Origin: Verrucomicrobiota bacterium
GTDB lineage: Bacteria; Verrucomicrobiota; Verrucomicrobiia; Limisphaerales; UBA9464
NCBI GenBank assembly: GCA_029865985.1
Contig: JARXAF010000140.1
Coordinates: 1 to 56,073, forward strand
Length of the DNA: 56,073 nt
Direction of reading: 5' to 3'
The notes under the pieces are model-generated. The model searched no databases, was not told where the DNA came from, and saw only the letters and a list, made by a program, of their open reading frames with translations. Made by a program: the position numbers and the translations under genes. Of this stretch, positions 26,899 through 41,200 are shown in pieces (positions within the stretch are counted from its first letter, which is position 1; every line of letters begins with the position of its first letter).

Positions 26899-27570
26899 AT
26901 GAACACCGCCATCATCGTGGCCGCCGGTCGTGGAACCCGGATGGGGCCTGGGATTGACAAATTGTTCCTCGAGGTGGCCGGCCTTCCGGTGGTTGCCCAT
27001 ACTTGGCGTCGGTTTGATCGGCATCCAGAAATCCATCACCTCTGTCTGGTGGTCCGACCCGGACTTGAGGCGGATTTCGAGGAATTGGCCACCCGCTTGG
27101 ACATACGGAAACCCTACACGCTGGTTCCAGGCGGGGCTGAACGGCAAGACTCCGTGTGGAACGGCCTGATCCGAGTCCCGAGCAGTACCGAGATCATCGC
27201 CATTCAAGATGGCGCGCGCCCGTGTACCAGCGACAACACCATTTCACGCTGTTTGGAATCGGCCAAGCGGACCGGCGCCGCGGTGGCCGCACAACGCGCC
27301 GTCGACACGTTCAAAGAAGCCGACAACCAGCAACGTGTGGTCCGACATCTGGACCGTTCCCGACTGTGGTCTGTTCAGACCCCTCAGTGCTTTCGTCTAC
27401 CCGTGATCCAACAAGCGCTCTCCGAAGTGCAAGCACGTGGGCTCAACGTAACCGACGACACCGCGGCCTGCGAACTCATCGGTGCACCGGTCGAACTGGT
27501 CGAATGCCCCGACCCCAATCCCAAGGTCACCGTTTCATCGGATCTGCCTATCGTCGCACTTTGGTTATGA
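26899..27570 (+). CDS. ispD: 2-C-methyl-D-erythritol 4-phosphate cytidylyltransferase
   Basis: 223 residues, the normal IspD length. The N-terminal nucleotide-binding motif [12 protein letters not shown] and K26 (DKLFLEV) are present, as are [21 protein letters not shown], and the C-terminal TPQCFR...[10 protein letters not shown] and [11 protein letters not shown]. The enzyme couples MEP with CTP in the non-mevalonate isoprenoid pathway. The ATG at 26899 lies three bases after the T run of a strong hairpin terminator, so no separate Shine-Dalgarno can be seen. Translation may be leaderless or depend on hairpin opening. ispF is not adjacent. Confidence 0.94.
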   Translation: MNTAIIVAAGRGTRMGPGIDKLFLEVAGLPVVAHTWRRFDRHPEIHHLCLVVRPGLEADFEELATRLDIRKPYTLVPGGAERQDSVWNGLIRVPSSTEIIAIQDGARPCTSDNTISRCLESAKRTGAAVAAQRAVDTFKEADNQQRVVRHLDRSRLWSVQTPQCFRLPVIQQALSEVQARGLNVTDDTAACELIGAPVELVECPDPNPKVTVSSDLPIVALWL

Positions 27571-27649
27571 CCCATCGCTTGACTTAGCGGTACCCCTTCA
27601 TCACCTTGACCTGCTTAATCGGCTTCGCGCATCGCGCAGCCTCGCTACT

Positions 27650-29842
<2,193 letters not shown>

Positions 29843-29853
29843 AAGCGAAACAC

Positions 29854-29885
29854 AAAGCCCCGCCCACCCGGCGGGGCTTTTGTTT
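29854..29885 (+). terminator. Rho-independent terminator after rpoD
   Basis: 11-base-pair stem AAAGCCCCGCC (29854-29864) / GGCGGGGCTTT (29870-29880) with loop CACCC, followed by a T-rich tract (TGTTT). It starts 11 bases after the rpoD stop. Confidence 0.92.
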
Positions 29886-29908
29886 GATCAACTCACCCTG
29901 ATCCCGAG

Positions 29909-31615
29909 ATGCCCATCCATAGAAACCCCGCGATGCGCTGCGTGCTCCAAACGCTGCTTGGGGTCGTCCTGTTCTTAAGCTGGGCAACTCTCCCGGCCCA
30001 AGCCGCTGCGTCGCGTGCGGAAGTCCTGCGCGAACCCCTGTTCGATGGGCCGGTTCTTCACTGGGAAGTTCAAGTGCGTCGAGGAGATCTGGCCAAGCTC
30101 CGGAAATCGGGAGGCCCCTGGAACCGGGAAAAGGATGAAGATGCCTCGGCGACCATTCGGGCGGGCGGACAGGTTTGGACCAATGTCGCCATCCACCTCA
30201 AGGGGGCAGCTGGAAGCTTCCGGCCAGTGGATGACTTGCCTGCCCTCACCTTGAACTTCGGCAAGCTCCAGGACGGCCAGACGTGTTTCGGCCACCGCAA
30301 GTTGCACCTCAACAATTCCGTCCAAGACGGCTCACGAATCGACGAGATCCTGGCTTCTGAAATGTTCCTGCATTCCGGAGTCCCTACTCCACGAGCAACG
30401 CGGGCACTGGTGTCGCTGAATGGGCGCTATCTCGGCCTTTATGTGCTCAAAGGGGGCTGGGACAAGGCCTTCCTGAAACAGCACTTCGGTTCCTCCAAAG
30501 GAAATTTTTACGACCCCGGATTCCTGAAGGACTTGGATGCCGACCTTGAACGGGACTCCGGCGAAGGCGTCGCCGATTGGGCTGACCTCGCTGCTCTGCG
30601 CAAAACTCTGGAGGTGCAGAATCCCGCAGAGCGTTTGGAGCAGGTTTCCAAACGTCTGGATATCGAGCGCATTGTCACTCTAGGAGCCCTCCAAATCCAG
30701 TTGGACGACTGGGACGGATACCTGCGCAACCGCAACAATTATCGGATTTACCACGCTCCTGATTCCGACCGTCTGGTGCTGATGCCCCATGGGATGGATC
30801 AATTGTGGCGAAACCCGCGTGGCTCGTTCACCCCTCCCTTGAGCAGCCTTCTTGGTCAACGGCTCTTCTCCATACCGGCCGTGGCTGATCAACTGAGCCA
30901 GCGCATGCGGGAGCTGACCAACACCGTTTTCACCGCTCAGTTTGTCGACCGAGTCTTCACCAATGCGCAAATCCGACTGCGGGAGCGACTCGTCTTGGAA
31001 GGGCGCGAGGCCGAGATGCCGCCCGTTCAACGCGCCGTCGACTCCACCCGACAGAGGATCCGGCAACGGATGGCCGCCTTTGCCGGTCAACGCTACCAAC
31101 CTCCTCAACCCGGGGAATTCGACAGCGACGGCCGCATGCGCCTCAGTGGTTGGGTGATCGCTTCCTCGGAGGGAGACACCACTCCGGCGGCAACCGTTCC
31201 AGCGGAAGACGGATCTCCCTTGCTGCGCATCCACGCCGACTCCGGCCAGGGTACGGCCTCCTTCCAAAAACGTGTCCTGCTGGCCCCGGGTCGCTACCAA
31301 CTCGAAGGCCGGGTAAGAACCCGATCGGTGAGCGGATTCGGAGCCTGCCTGGATGCCGAATGGGCTCGGCGAGGCCAACGATTCGAGGACGGTGCCACTC
31401 CGTCCAAGGGCATCACCGGCACTACCGAGTGGACCCTGTTGCAGCGTGAAATCACGATCGTTTCCCGAGGGGCCGAAGGGGGACGTCGTTGGGCTGGTGG
31501 ACCCCGAGGAGGCAATGGTGAATCGCCCCGCGAAATCCTCCTGCATGCCGAACTGCGTGCCGAGAGCGGCACTGCGGAGTTCGATGCCGACGCCTTTGTC
31601 CTGAAACAACTCTGA
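29909..31615 (+). CDS. Secreted CotH-like kinase family protein
   Basis: 568 residues with an N-terminal signal peptide (CVLQTLLGVVLFLSWATLPAQA); the ATG at 29933 is an alternative start that still keeps it. The CotH region includes LNNSVQDGSRIDEILASEMF, the nucleotide-binding-like LYVLKGGWDKAFLKQHFG, and DDWDGYLRNRNNYRIYH followed by LVLMPHGMDQLW. This is the catalytic Asp/Asn plus metal-binding Asp pattern of the atypical CotH protein kinases. A C-terminal beta-sandwich-like module (about 400-568) may bind ligand. Spore CotH phosphorylates coat proteins; the function of exported CotH proteins in this phylum is unknown, so kinase activity is a prediction. Confidence 0.85.
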   Translation: MPIHRNPAMRCVLQTLLGVVLFLSWATLPAQAAASRAEVLREPLFDGPVLHWEVQVRRGDLAKLRKSGGPWNREKDEDASATIRAGGQVWTNVAIHLKGAAGSFRPVDDLPALTLNFGKLQDGQTCFGHRKLHLNNSVQDGSRIDEILASEMFLHSGVPTPRATRALVSLNGRYLGLYVLKGGWDKAFLKQHFGSSKGNFYDPGFLKDLDADLERDSGEGVADWADLAALRKTLEVQNPAERLEQVSKRLDIERIVTLGALQIQLDDWDGYLRNRNNYRIYHAPDSDRLVLMPHGMDQLWRNPRGSFTPPLSSLLGQRLFSIPAVADQLSQRMRELTNTVFTAQFVDRVFTNAQIRLRERLVLEGREAEMPPVQRAVDSTRQRIRQRMAAFAGQRYQPPQPGEFDSDGRMRLSGWVIASSEGDTTPAATVPAEDGSPLLRIHADSGQGTASFQKRVLLAPGRYQLEGRVRTRSVSGFGACLDAEWARRGQRFEDGATPSKGITGTTEWTLLQREITIVSRGAEGGRRWAGGPRGGNGESPREILLHAELRAESGTAEFDADAFVLKQL

Positions 31616-31673
31616 AGACCATCCACCCGCTGGGTATCTTTCCCGCCGGGTTCGCTTGAGAGCCTGTCTGAAT

Positions 31674-31701
31674 AAAAAAGGCCACCCGATGGAGGTGGCC
31701 T
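31674..31701 (-). terminator. Rho-independent terminator after the cytochrome gene (minus strand)
   Basis: Stem AGGCCACC (31679-31686) / GGTGGCCT (31694-31701) with a 7-base loop. On the minus strand it is followed by TTTTTT (the complement of AAAAAA at 31674-31679). It lies about 20 bases beyond the stop of the gene at 31723-32103. Confidence 0.85.
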
Positions 31702-31722
31702 CAAAATCAATCGTCCAATGGG

Positions 31723-32103
31723 TTAGTCCCCCTTGTGGACGGAATGGCAGGCTTTGCAGTTCACCGCCGACTTGAAGCCATCCAGAGCACCGGGCTTGCC
31801 GGCGACCAGCGAATCGGCAGCGGCTTGAAGGGCCTGGGTCTTCTCGGTCCAGCTGGCCAGATCGCCCTTGCTGGGTTTGTTCAACGCCAACTCCTTGGTG
31901 AGCATCGCCATCTTCTTGAAGTCGGCCTCGTTGCCCTGCCCCTTCGAGATGCGGGCGCTCAACGACTCCTTGCCCTCAAAGCCATCTTCCATGATCTGCT
32001 CGACAGACAGGGTGGCCTTGGATTGGGAGGTGGAAGCGCATCCGCTCGCGATGGCGATCAAAGCGGCTGCAAGGACGAGGTGAGGAGTGGAGAATTGTTT
32101 CAC
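31723..32103 (-). CDS. Lipoprotein with C-terminal c-type heme site
   Basis: 126 residues from a GTG at 32103; the frame extends to a TTG at 32151, but the GTG gives a proper lipoprotein signal (KQFSTPHLVLAAALIAIASGC) with lipobox IASGC. The rest is about 100 helical residues ending CKACHSVHKGD, a single CxxCH heme motif right at the C-terminus. That placement resembles cytochrome c' and other four-helix-bundle cytochromes. Likely lipid-anchored and exposed in the periplasm. It may accept electrons or bind a ligand; the partner is not evident. It lies 61 bases after xseA on the same strand. Confidence 0.78.
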   Translation of the reverse strand: MKQFSTPHLVLAAALIAIASGCASTSQSKATLSVEQIMEDGFEGKESLSARISKGQGNEADFKKMAMLTKELALNKPSKGDLASWTEKTQALQAAADSLVAGKPGALDGFKSAVNCKACHSVHKGD

Positions 32104-32164
32104 GGTGAAGTCTTGAATTCTTCCCAATGAAATCCCAACAGCGGCCCCCAATTCAAGGAGGAGA

Positions 32165-33592
32165 TCACTTCAACGAAGGGTCCGAGGAAACTCCATCGAG
32201 CACGCGGGTGACCACGCTGGACACCTCACCGGATTGAAGTCGTGTGTGGAGTCGTTTTCCGGGAATGAGGCCACTGACATCCCGCACGACCGCACCGGTT
32301 TCCGCATCGAGGGTCAGCGAGTATCCTCGGTCCAAGACATTCTGAGGCGACAGCAACCGCAACCGGGCCACCAAGCCATCCAATCGTTGGCGGCGACGCA
32401 GCACCTCCCGACTTGGAATCGCTGCCAAGGCCGAGCGCAGTCGCAACAACTCCTGCTGTCCCACTTTCACCCGCATCCGAGGGCGCTGAGAGAGCATCCG
32501 CTGACGATGGCCGTCCAGAACCCGACCGAGAATGCGAACCGATCGGGCGACCTCGCGGCGCAGGGACTCCACCGCATCGTCCAGACGTTGGGACCGCGCC
32601 TCCAAGCGCCGCCTCGGGTGCAACCGACTCCAACGTCGAACCCAACCCTCCATGCCGGTTCGGGAACGTTCCAACCGGCGTTGCGCCAACAGCGCGAGAC
32701 GACGTCCGGCCGATTCCACAAAGTCCCGGCTGTCCACCCAATCTTGGGTCAGGATTTCTGCAGCGGCGCTGGGAGTGGCTGCTCGAAAATCGGCCACGAA
32801 ATCCGAGATGGTGAAATCGATCTCATGGCCCACGGCCGAAACGACCGGAACCTCCGAACCGGCGATGGCCCGGGCCACCGCCTCTTCATTGAAACACCAC
32901 AAGTCTTCTAAAGAACCACCGCCGCGGGTCACCAGGATGACATCCAATGGCTGTACCGACTTGGAAAAGCGGTTCAGACGACCGATGGCGGCAGCGATTT
33001 CCTGCGCCGCACCTGATCCCTGCACCCGAACCGGATCGAGGATCACCTCAGGACAGAACCGTCGGGACAGCACATGCAGTACATCCTGGATGGCCGCACC
33101 GGTCGCCGAAGTCACCAGCCCGATGCGACCCGGATACCGGGGAATGGGTCGTTTACGGGCGGCATCAAAAAGCCCCTCTGCAGACAGCTTTTCCTTCAGT
33201 CGCTCGAAGGCGGCCTGCAACGCCCCCACCCCCTGCACTTCCACAGACGTGACGCGCAGTTGGTAGTTGCCGCGAGGCTCGTAGACCGTGATGTCGCCCC
33301 CGAGAACCACTTGTGCGCCATCCCGGAGAGCGGCCCGACCCGCACCGCCTTGTCCACGGAACAGCACGCAACTCAATTGGGCGCCGGCATCCTTGAGGAC
33401 GAAATAAGCGTGACCGGAACCTTGCAGACGAAAATTCGAAACCTCACCGGCCACGCGTCGATCGGCAAACCCGCTCTCCAACTGCTGCTTGAGCTTTTGG
33501 GTCAGTTCACTCACCGACTCCGTTGGCTTCTGGCCTGCCTCGGGAAACAGGTCGCCAGCAAAACTCCATTGGGTTTTTGAAACTCGAGCCAT
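32165..33592 (-). CDS. xseA: Exodeoxyribonuclease VII large subunit
   Basis: 475 residues. An N-terminal OB-fold (about 25-115) includes VAGEVSNFRLQGSGHAYFVLKD. The nuclease domain has RIGLVTSATGAAIQDVLHVLSRR, DVILVTRGGGSLEDLWCFNEE and VSAVGHEIDFTISDFVADFRAATPSAAAE. A coiled coil follows, and the C-terminus contains VLDRGYSLT, a conserved XseA feature. Exo VII degrades single-stranded DNA from both ends with multiple small XseB subunits. xseB, usually just downstream, is not present; a cytochrome lipoprotein gene occupies that place. The ymdB stop is 30 bases upstream. Confidence 0.95.
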   Translation of the reverse strand: MARVSKTQWSFAGDLFPEAGQKPTESVSELTQKLKQQLESGFADRRVAGEVSNFRLQGSGHAYFVLKDAGAQLSCVLFRGQGGAGRAALRDGAQVVLGGDITVYEPRGNYQLRVTSVEVQGVGALQAAFERLKEKLSAEGLFDAARKRPIPRYPGRIGLVTSATGAAIQDVLHVLSRRFCPEVILDPVRVQGSGAAQEIAAAIGRLNRFSKSVQPLDVILVTRGGGSLEDLWCFNEEAVARAIAGSEVPVVSAVGHEIDFTISDFVADFRAATPSAAAEILTQDWVDSRDFVESAGRRLALLAQRRLERSRTGMEGWVRRWSRLHPRRRLEARSQRLDDAVESLRREVARSVRILGRVLDGHRQRMLSQRPRMRVKVGQQELLRLRSALAAIPSREVLRRRQRLDGLVARLRLLSPQNVLDRGYSLTLDAETGAVVRDVSGLIPGKRLHTRLQSGEVSSVVTRVLDGVSSDPSLK

Positions 33593-33622
33593 GGCGGGCG
33601 ATGCTTCGCTGGATGGTATGAA

Positions 33623-34405
33623 TCAGTCCAACAACTCCGAGATGCGACGGATGGATTTCGCACGCCCCGTTGCCGGGTCGATGTCCACCAAGGCGCCTTG
33701 AAGACGCACCTGACCATTGGCGACCTCGAAGCGCTGCGGCAAGCCGGTCTGGAACCGTTTCAGCACGGGCTCAATTTGCCTACCCAATACGGAATCATGA
33801 GGGCCGGTGAATCCGGCGTCGGTGAGGTAAGCGGTGCCCCCTGGGAAGACTTGTTCATCCGCCGTTTGCACATGGGTGTGAGTACCGATCACGGCCGACA
33901 CCGATCCGTCGAGCATCCGGCCCATGGCGATCTTTTCCGAGGTCGCCTCACCATGGAAGTCCACCAGGATGATCCGGGTGGCGGTTCGCAGACGGGCCAC
34001 CTCGGATTGCGCCAGCAGAAAGGGGTTTTCCAAGGAAGGCATGAATGTCCGGGCTTGGAGGTTCAACACGGCCACGGGAGGCAAACCGGGCTTGTTCCAA
34101 ACAATCACCCCGCTGCCAGGAACTCCCGGCGGATAATTGGCCGGGCGCAAGACACGGGATTCGGTGGTCAGGAACGAAGCCGTTTCCTTTTGGTCCCAGA
34201 CATGGTCGCCCGTGGTGATGATATCCACGCCGTAGCCGAATAATTCCGAGGCGATGCCTGCGGTGATGCCATTCCCGCCTGCGCTATTCTCACCGTTGGC
34301 CACCACGAAATCGATACCCTCCCGCTCTACCAGATCTTCCAGCAGCATTCGGACGGCACGACGACCGGGTTCACCCACGATATCCCCCAAAAACAAGAGC
34401 TTCAC
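33623..34405 (-). CDS. ymdB: YmdB family metallophosphoesterase
   Basis: 260 residues from the GTG at 34405, which gives the family-typical VKLLFLGDIVGEPGR start and has AGGG about 9 bases upstream. A GTG at 34429 would add eight unconserved residues. Metal-binding motifs are GDIVG, VANGENSAGGNG, TGDHVWDQ, VDFHGEATSEKIA and IGTHTHVQTAD, matching the TIGR00282/YmdB family. Bacillus YmdB hydrolyses 2',3'-cyclic nucleotides and affects biofilm and motility decisions. First gene of a minus-strand set with xseA and the cytochrome lipoprotein, divergent from lepB. Confidence 0.92.
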   Translation of the reverse strand: MKLLFLGDIVGEPGRRAVRMLLEDLVEREGIDFVVANGENSAGGNGITAGIASELFGYGVDIITTGDHVWDQKETASFLTTESRVLRPANYPPGVPGSGVIVWNKPGLPPVAVLNLQARTFMPSLENPFLLAQSEVARLRTATRIILVDFHGEATSEKIAMGRMLDGSVSAVIGTHTHVQTADEQVFPGGTAYLTDAGFTGPHDSVLGRQIEPVLKRFQTGLPQRFEVANGQVRLQGALVDIDPATGRAKSIRRISELLD

Positions 34406-34543
34406 TGCGCGTGACCCTGTCGGATTCACCGCCGGCTAGGAAGCAAACTGTGTTCAGGACTGAAACCTTGGAAAACAGAGCCTCGGACGATCTCGATTTT
34501 CACTAGATCCTCGGGCTGAATTCCCGGACCTTTCCAACGCCGC

Positions 34544-35947
34544 ATGTCACTATTCCGCCACGTATTCTGGAAGAGCTATCGCGAGGCGGGTCACCTGGCC
34601 GAACAGGCTCAGAAGATCCTGGACCACCAGCGCGACCTGCTGACCCCTGCCCGCATCACCGAGTTGGAGGCGGCCATCCAGCACTTGGAATCCATGCGGT
34701 CCAGCGGAACGCGTGAGGACATCACGGCCGCCATGACCCGGGTGGAAGCCACGGCTCAAACGTCCCTGTTGGCCTATCCGCACGCCTCCATGCGCGAGAA
34801 TGTGGAAAGCCTCCTCACCATGGGGATCGTGCTGTTCGCATTCCGACAATTCTACTTTCAGCCGATGGCCATTCCCACGGGATCGGCCCAACCGACCTTC
34901 AACGGCATCACCTGCGAAGACCTGCGCTACAATGGCGGATCGGTTCCGAATCTGGCGGTCCAGGCTGTCGAATGGGCGCTCTTCGGTTACCACTATTATG
35001 AGGTCATCGCCCTCGATGACGGAGAATTAGGCGGGGTTGGTCCGTCAGCCCGATCCGGAGGAATCAACGGCCTTGTCCGCAAATCCTTCGATGTTGAGGT
35101 CGGGCGCACTGTCTACACCGTGAGCACCTCCATGAGCGAGGGTCCCAGTGACTTCATGCGCCACATGGGCTTGGCCAATGATCATGGCACATTGCCCCAG
35201 CGCTCCTTCAAGAAAGGCGAGCCCATCATCCGCTGCCGCGTCAAATCGGGCGACCGTCTCATGGTCGACCGACTCACCTACAACTTCCGCAATCCGCAGC
35301 GCGGCGACACGGTCGTCTTCAAATCGATGCAGCATCCCGGAATGACGGCCAATACCCACTACATCAAGCGACTGGTGGGCCTCGGAGGAGAAAAAGTCCG
35401 GATCGGCGACGACCGTCATGTTGTGATCAATGGACAGCGTTTGGACAGCACCACTCCCGGTTTCTCGGACGTCTACGGCTTCGACACGGCCAAGCATCCG
35501 GCGTCCAGCAGCTATTCCGGCCACGTGAATGGGATCGGTTTTGCCGAAGGCAGTTGGTTCTCAACCCACGAGGCGGAGTACGAACTCCAGCACAGCCGGG
35601 ATGCCTCGGCGGCGCAGCAACTCAACGCCATCGCTGAGGAAAAGGTCAAAGTATGGCGCGGATTCACCAATGCCTCATTGGCTACCGCCGACAGTTCCCA
35701 AAACGGGCGCTTTGCTCAGCAGAAGTCCCGCCTCGAGGCAATGTCCCTCAGCACCCCGAATTTCCGGAATTCCAAAGACGAGGTGACCGTGAGACCTGGT
35801 CATGTCCTCTGCCTGGGGGACAACACCATGAACAGCTCCGACTCCCGGATGTGGCCGGTGCCCGATTTCCCTCAGGAACGCATCGTCGGAAAATCAGGCT
35901 GGGTCTTCTGGCCACTCAGCCGTCGTTGGGGCTGGAGTCAGCACTAA
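34544..35947 (+). CDS. lepB: Signal peptidase I, enlarged form
   Basis: 467 residues, well above the 250-320 common in Gram-negatives. One membrane helix lies at about residues 89-105. The catalytic motif is IPTGSAQPTF with Ser114; the residue after it is Ala instead of the near-invariant Met. The Lys base is in HYIKRLVGLGGEKV (Lys275), and box E is LGDNTMNSSDSR (424-435). Between Ser and Lys there are 160 residues, against about 55 in E. coli, so an insert of roughly 110 residues (121-234) sits before KSGDRLMVDRL. A second insert lies at about 305-410. It cleaves signal peptides of exported proteins. The start is the first ATG of the frame. Confidence 0.93.
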   Translation: MSLFRHVFWKSYREAGHLAEQAQKILDHQRDLLTPARITELEAAIQHLESMRSSGTREDITAAMTRVEATAQTSLLAYPHASMRENVESLLTMGIVLFAFRQFYFQPMAIPTGSAQPTFNGITCEDLRYNGGSVPNLAVQAVEWALFGYHYYEVIALDDGELGGVGPSARSGGINGLVRKSFDVEVGRTVYTVSTSMSEGPSDFMRHMGLANDHGTLPQRSFKKGEPIIRCRVKSGDRLMVDRLTYNFRNPQRGDTVVFKSMQHPGMTANTHYIKRLVGLGGEKVRIGDDRHVVINGQRLDSTTPGFSDVYGFDTAKHPASSSYSGHVNGIGFAEGSWFSTHEAEYELQHSRDASAAQQLNAIAEEKVKVWRGFTNASLATADSSQNGRFAQQKSRLEAMSLSTPNFRNSKDEVTVRPGHVLCLGDNTMNSSDSRMWPVPDFPQERIVGKSGWVFWPLSRRWGWSQH

Positions 35948-36065
35948 GAAGACTCACCAGCACCGGAATGCGATCTCCGATCAAGACGGGAATCCCCCCC
36001 CATCGACATCAGCGTTGACCGGACTCCATGAAGCCACACCATCCGATGTCTGATTCTTTCCGCGC

Positions 36066-38207
<2,142 letters not shown>

Positions 38208-38295
38208 GGCAACCGCCGGATCCGGTGGATCCCGGTGGATGCGATGCAGCCCTTTCCGGGTGACCAACCTGGGGGGCGGTGGGTAATGTGAGCCC

Positions 38296-41200
38296 ATGAT
38301 CAACGCCGCCTCCAGACCCGGTGGCACGCTCGATGAGCTGGCCAACCTCGCGGCTCAGGTCAGCTTCGCGCCGGCGGCCATTGTCGCGCTCGATGAGCAC
38401 GTCGGCTGGATACCCGTCGGCCAAACCGGCTGTTCCCCGGAATTCATCCAGGCGGTTCTTCCGATCATTTCCCAGGCCGCCGTCAGCATTCACGACTGGA
38501 TTGAAATCCGTGATGCACCGGGCCAATTGCCCGAGGGTTGGCGATGGCTTTCCTGCCTTCCAGTGCGGGTACCCTCGGGCGGTATCGCTGGCGTCATCGC
38601 GGTTCTGGACCGATCTCCAAGGCGACTCAATGCCGGTCAACGGGCCGGGCTTCAGACCGTCGCCCGTCAGGTGATCGTCCATCTGGAGCTGCGGCGCCAG
38701 GCCACCGATTTGGCGGCCACCACCGAACAGCAACGGCAGACCGAGACGCGGCTCCGCGACAACGAGGCCTATTTTCAGGCACTGGTGGAGTCCCTGCCCC
38801 AGAATATCTTCCGCAAGGACCTCAACGGTCGCTTCACCTTCGTCAACGGCGCGTTCTGCCGTACGCTCCAACGTCATCAGAGTCAGCTCATCGGGGTCAC
38901 CGACTTCGACCTGTTCCCGGAAGAATTGGCCCGCCGCTATGTCGAAGACGACCGGCAGGTCATCAACAGCGGCAATCCCGTCGAAAAAACCGAGGTCAAT
39001 GTGACCCCCGATGGTCAGCGCCACTGGTTCCATGTCATCAAGACGCTGCTTCTCGATGCCAGCGGTCAACCGGTCGGCATCCAGGGCAGTTTTTGGGAAG
39101 TCACACAGGAAAAACGGGCGGAGGAACAGTTGGCCCATGAACGCGACCTGCTGCATGCCCTTCTCGAACACGCACCCGACGCCATTTATTTCAAGGACCG
39201 CGATTCTCGGATCACCCGTGCCAGCCAAGCACTCGCCGATCGGGTCGGGGTGCCGGACCCGAGTCACCTGATCGGGAAGACCGATCACGATTTCTTCGAG
39301 CGTCAATACGCCGACGCCGCACGCTCGGACGAACTCACGATCCTCCGGACCGGCCAACCCATCCTCGCGAGACTCGAGAAGGAAAGCCTGCCCGGCGGCC
39401 GGGTGCGCTGGGCCCTCACGAGCAAGATGCCACTGCGATCCCCCAACGGGCAGGTGGTGGGCACCTTCGGTCTTTCGAGAGACATCACCGAACTCCAGAC
39501 GGCTCGAGAACAGTTGGAGCGCACCGAGGCCAACTACCGCGGGTTGGTCCAGAACGCGGTGGACGGCATTTTCCAAACCACCCCCGACGGCCGTTACCTC
39601 AACGCCAATCTCGCTCTGGCCAAGATGTACGGTTTCGACACCGTCGACGAACTCTTGGCCAGCCGGACCGACATCGAGCAGCAACTCTACGTTGATCCCA
39701 AACAACGCGACCGCTTCGAAGAACTGCTCAACCGCAACGACAAGATCGACCACTTCGACAGCGAGGTGTACCGGAAGGATGGCCGGAAGATCTGGATCAG
39801 TGAGAATGCACGGGCGGTCCGTGAAGCCTCCACTGGAAAGCTCCTGTACTACGAAGGAACGGTTGAGGACATCACCGCCCGCAAGCAGGCCGAGAAGGAT
39901 CTCAACGAGGCCAATGCCGCACTCGCCGCGGCCCGCGATGTCGCCATCGAATCCGCTCGGGCCAAATCTCAGTTCCTAGCGAACACCTCGCACGAAATCC
40001 GCACTCCGATGAACGGCATCATCGGCTTCGCCCGTCTCCTGCTCGACACCCCGCTCAATCCGGAGCAGCGAGAATATGCCGGCACCGTCCTGCACAGCGC
40101 CCAGAATCTCCTCAAGGTGCTCAATGACATCCTCGATTTCTCCAAGATCGAGAGTGGCAAACTGGCCTTTGAAAACATCGAGTTCGACCTGAGACCCATC
40201 GTTGAAGACACCGTCGAGCTGCTGGTGGAAATCGCCCAGGCCAAGGGCGTCGAGGTGGCCACCCGGATCGACCACGCGCTGCCTGCGATGCTGCGCGGCG
40301 ATCCGGGTCGCATCCGACAGGTGCTGACCAATTTGCTCGGCAATGCGATCAAGTTCACCCAGAAGGGCGAGGTCACGGTGATCATCGATGTCTTGGAAAT
40401 CCAATCCGCTCGCTGCCGGATCGCCTGCCGCGTGATGGACACCGGAATCGGCATCGAACCGGCAGCACTGAACCGAATCTTCCAAGAGTTCACGCAAGCC
40501 GACGGTTCCACCACCCGACGCTTCGGTGGCACCGGACTGGGCCTCTCCATCTCAAGAGAACTGGCACGAAGGATGGGCGGTGACATCGAGGTGAGCAGCG
40601 ATCCGGGCCACGGATCAACCTTCACCATGACGGCGCTCTTCGAGATCGTCAGCCCATGCCCTCCGGCGCCGACTCAGAGTCCCCTCAAATTGCTGATCGC
40701 TGATGCCCATCCGGCGACGTGCGCATCGTTCCACCACGAGATGGGACTTTGCGGAGCTTGCGTGACCTCCGTGCCCACGGCCGCAGCAGCGATTGATGCG
40801 TTGGCTCAGGCCGCGGAGTCAGGCACTCCCTTTGACGCCGCCTTCATCGCCTTGCAATTGCCCGACATGGACGGACTGACCGTAGCCCATGAAGTGCACT
40901 GCATTGCGGCCATTGCCTCGGTGCGCATCATCCTCGTGGCGGCGGTTTCCCAGCGACCCGACCCCAATTTGCTGCGCACCGTCGGCATCGCTGGGCACCT
41001 CATCAAACCCTTCAAACAATCGCGTCTTCGAGAAGCGCTGAGAGCGCTGTCGGCAGGCGAAAGCCTCATGGGCAGCCCCAATTTGGTGGAAGCCCTTCCT
41101 TTGACCATCAACCCCAACGGGCGCTCATTACGATTGCTGCTGGCTGAAGACAACCTGGTGAACCAGAAGTTGGCCGTGACCCAACTCCGACGACTCGGAC

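Noticed and set aside
27586..27649. TTGACT and TTGACC hexamers before rpoD as promoter -35 boxes
   Set aside because: No acceptable -10 hexamer at 16-18 base spacing was found for either.
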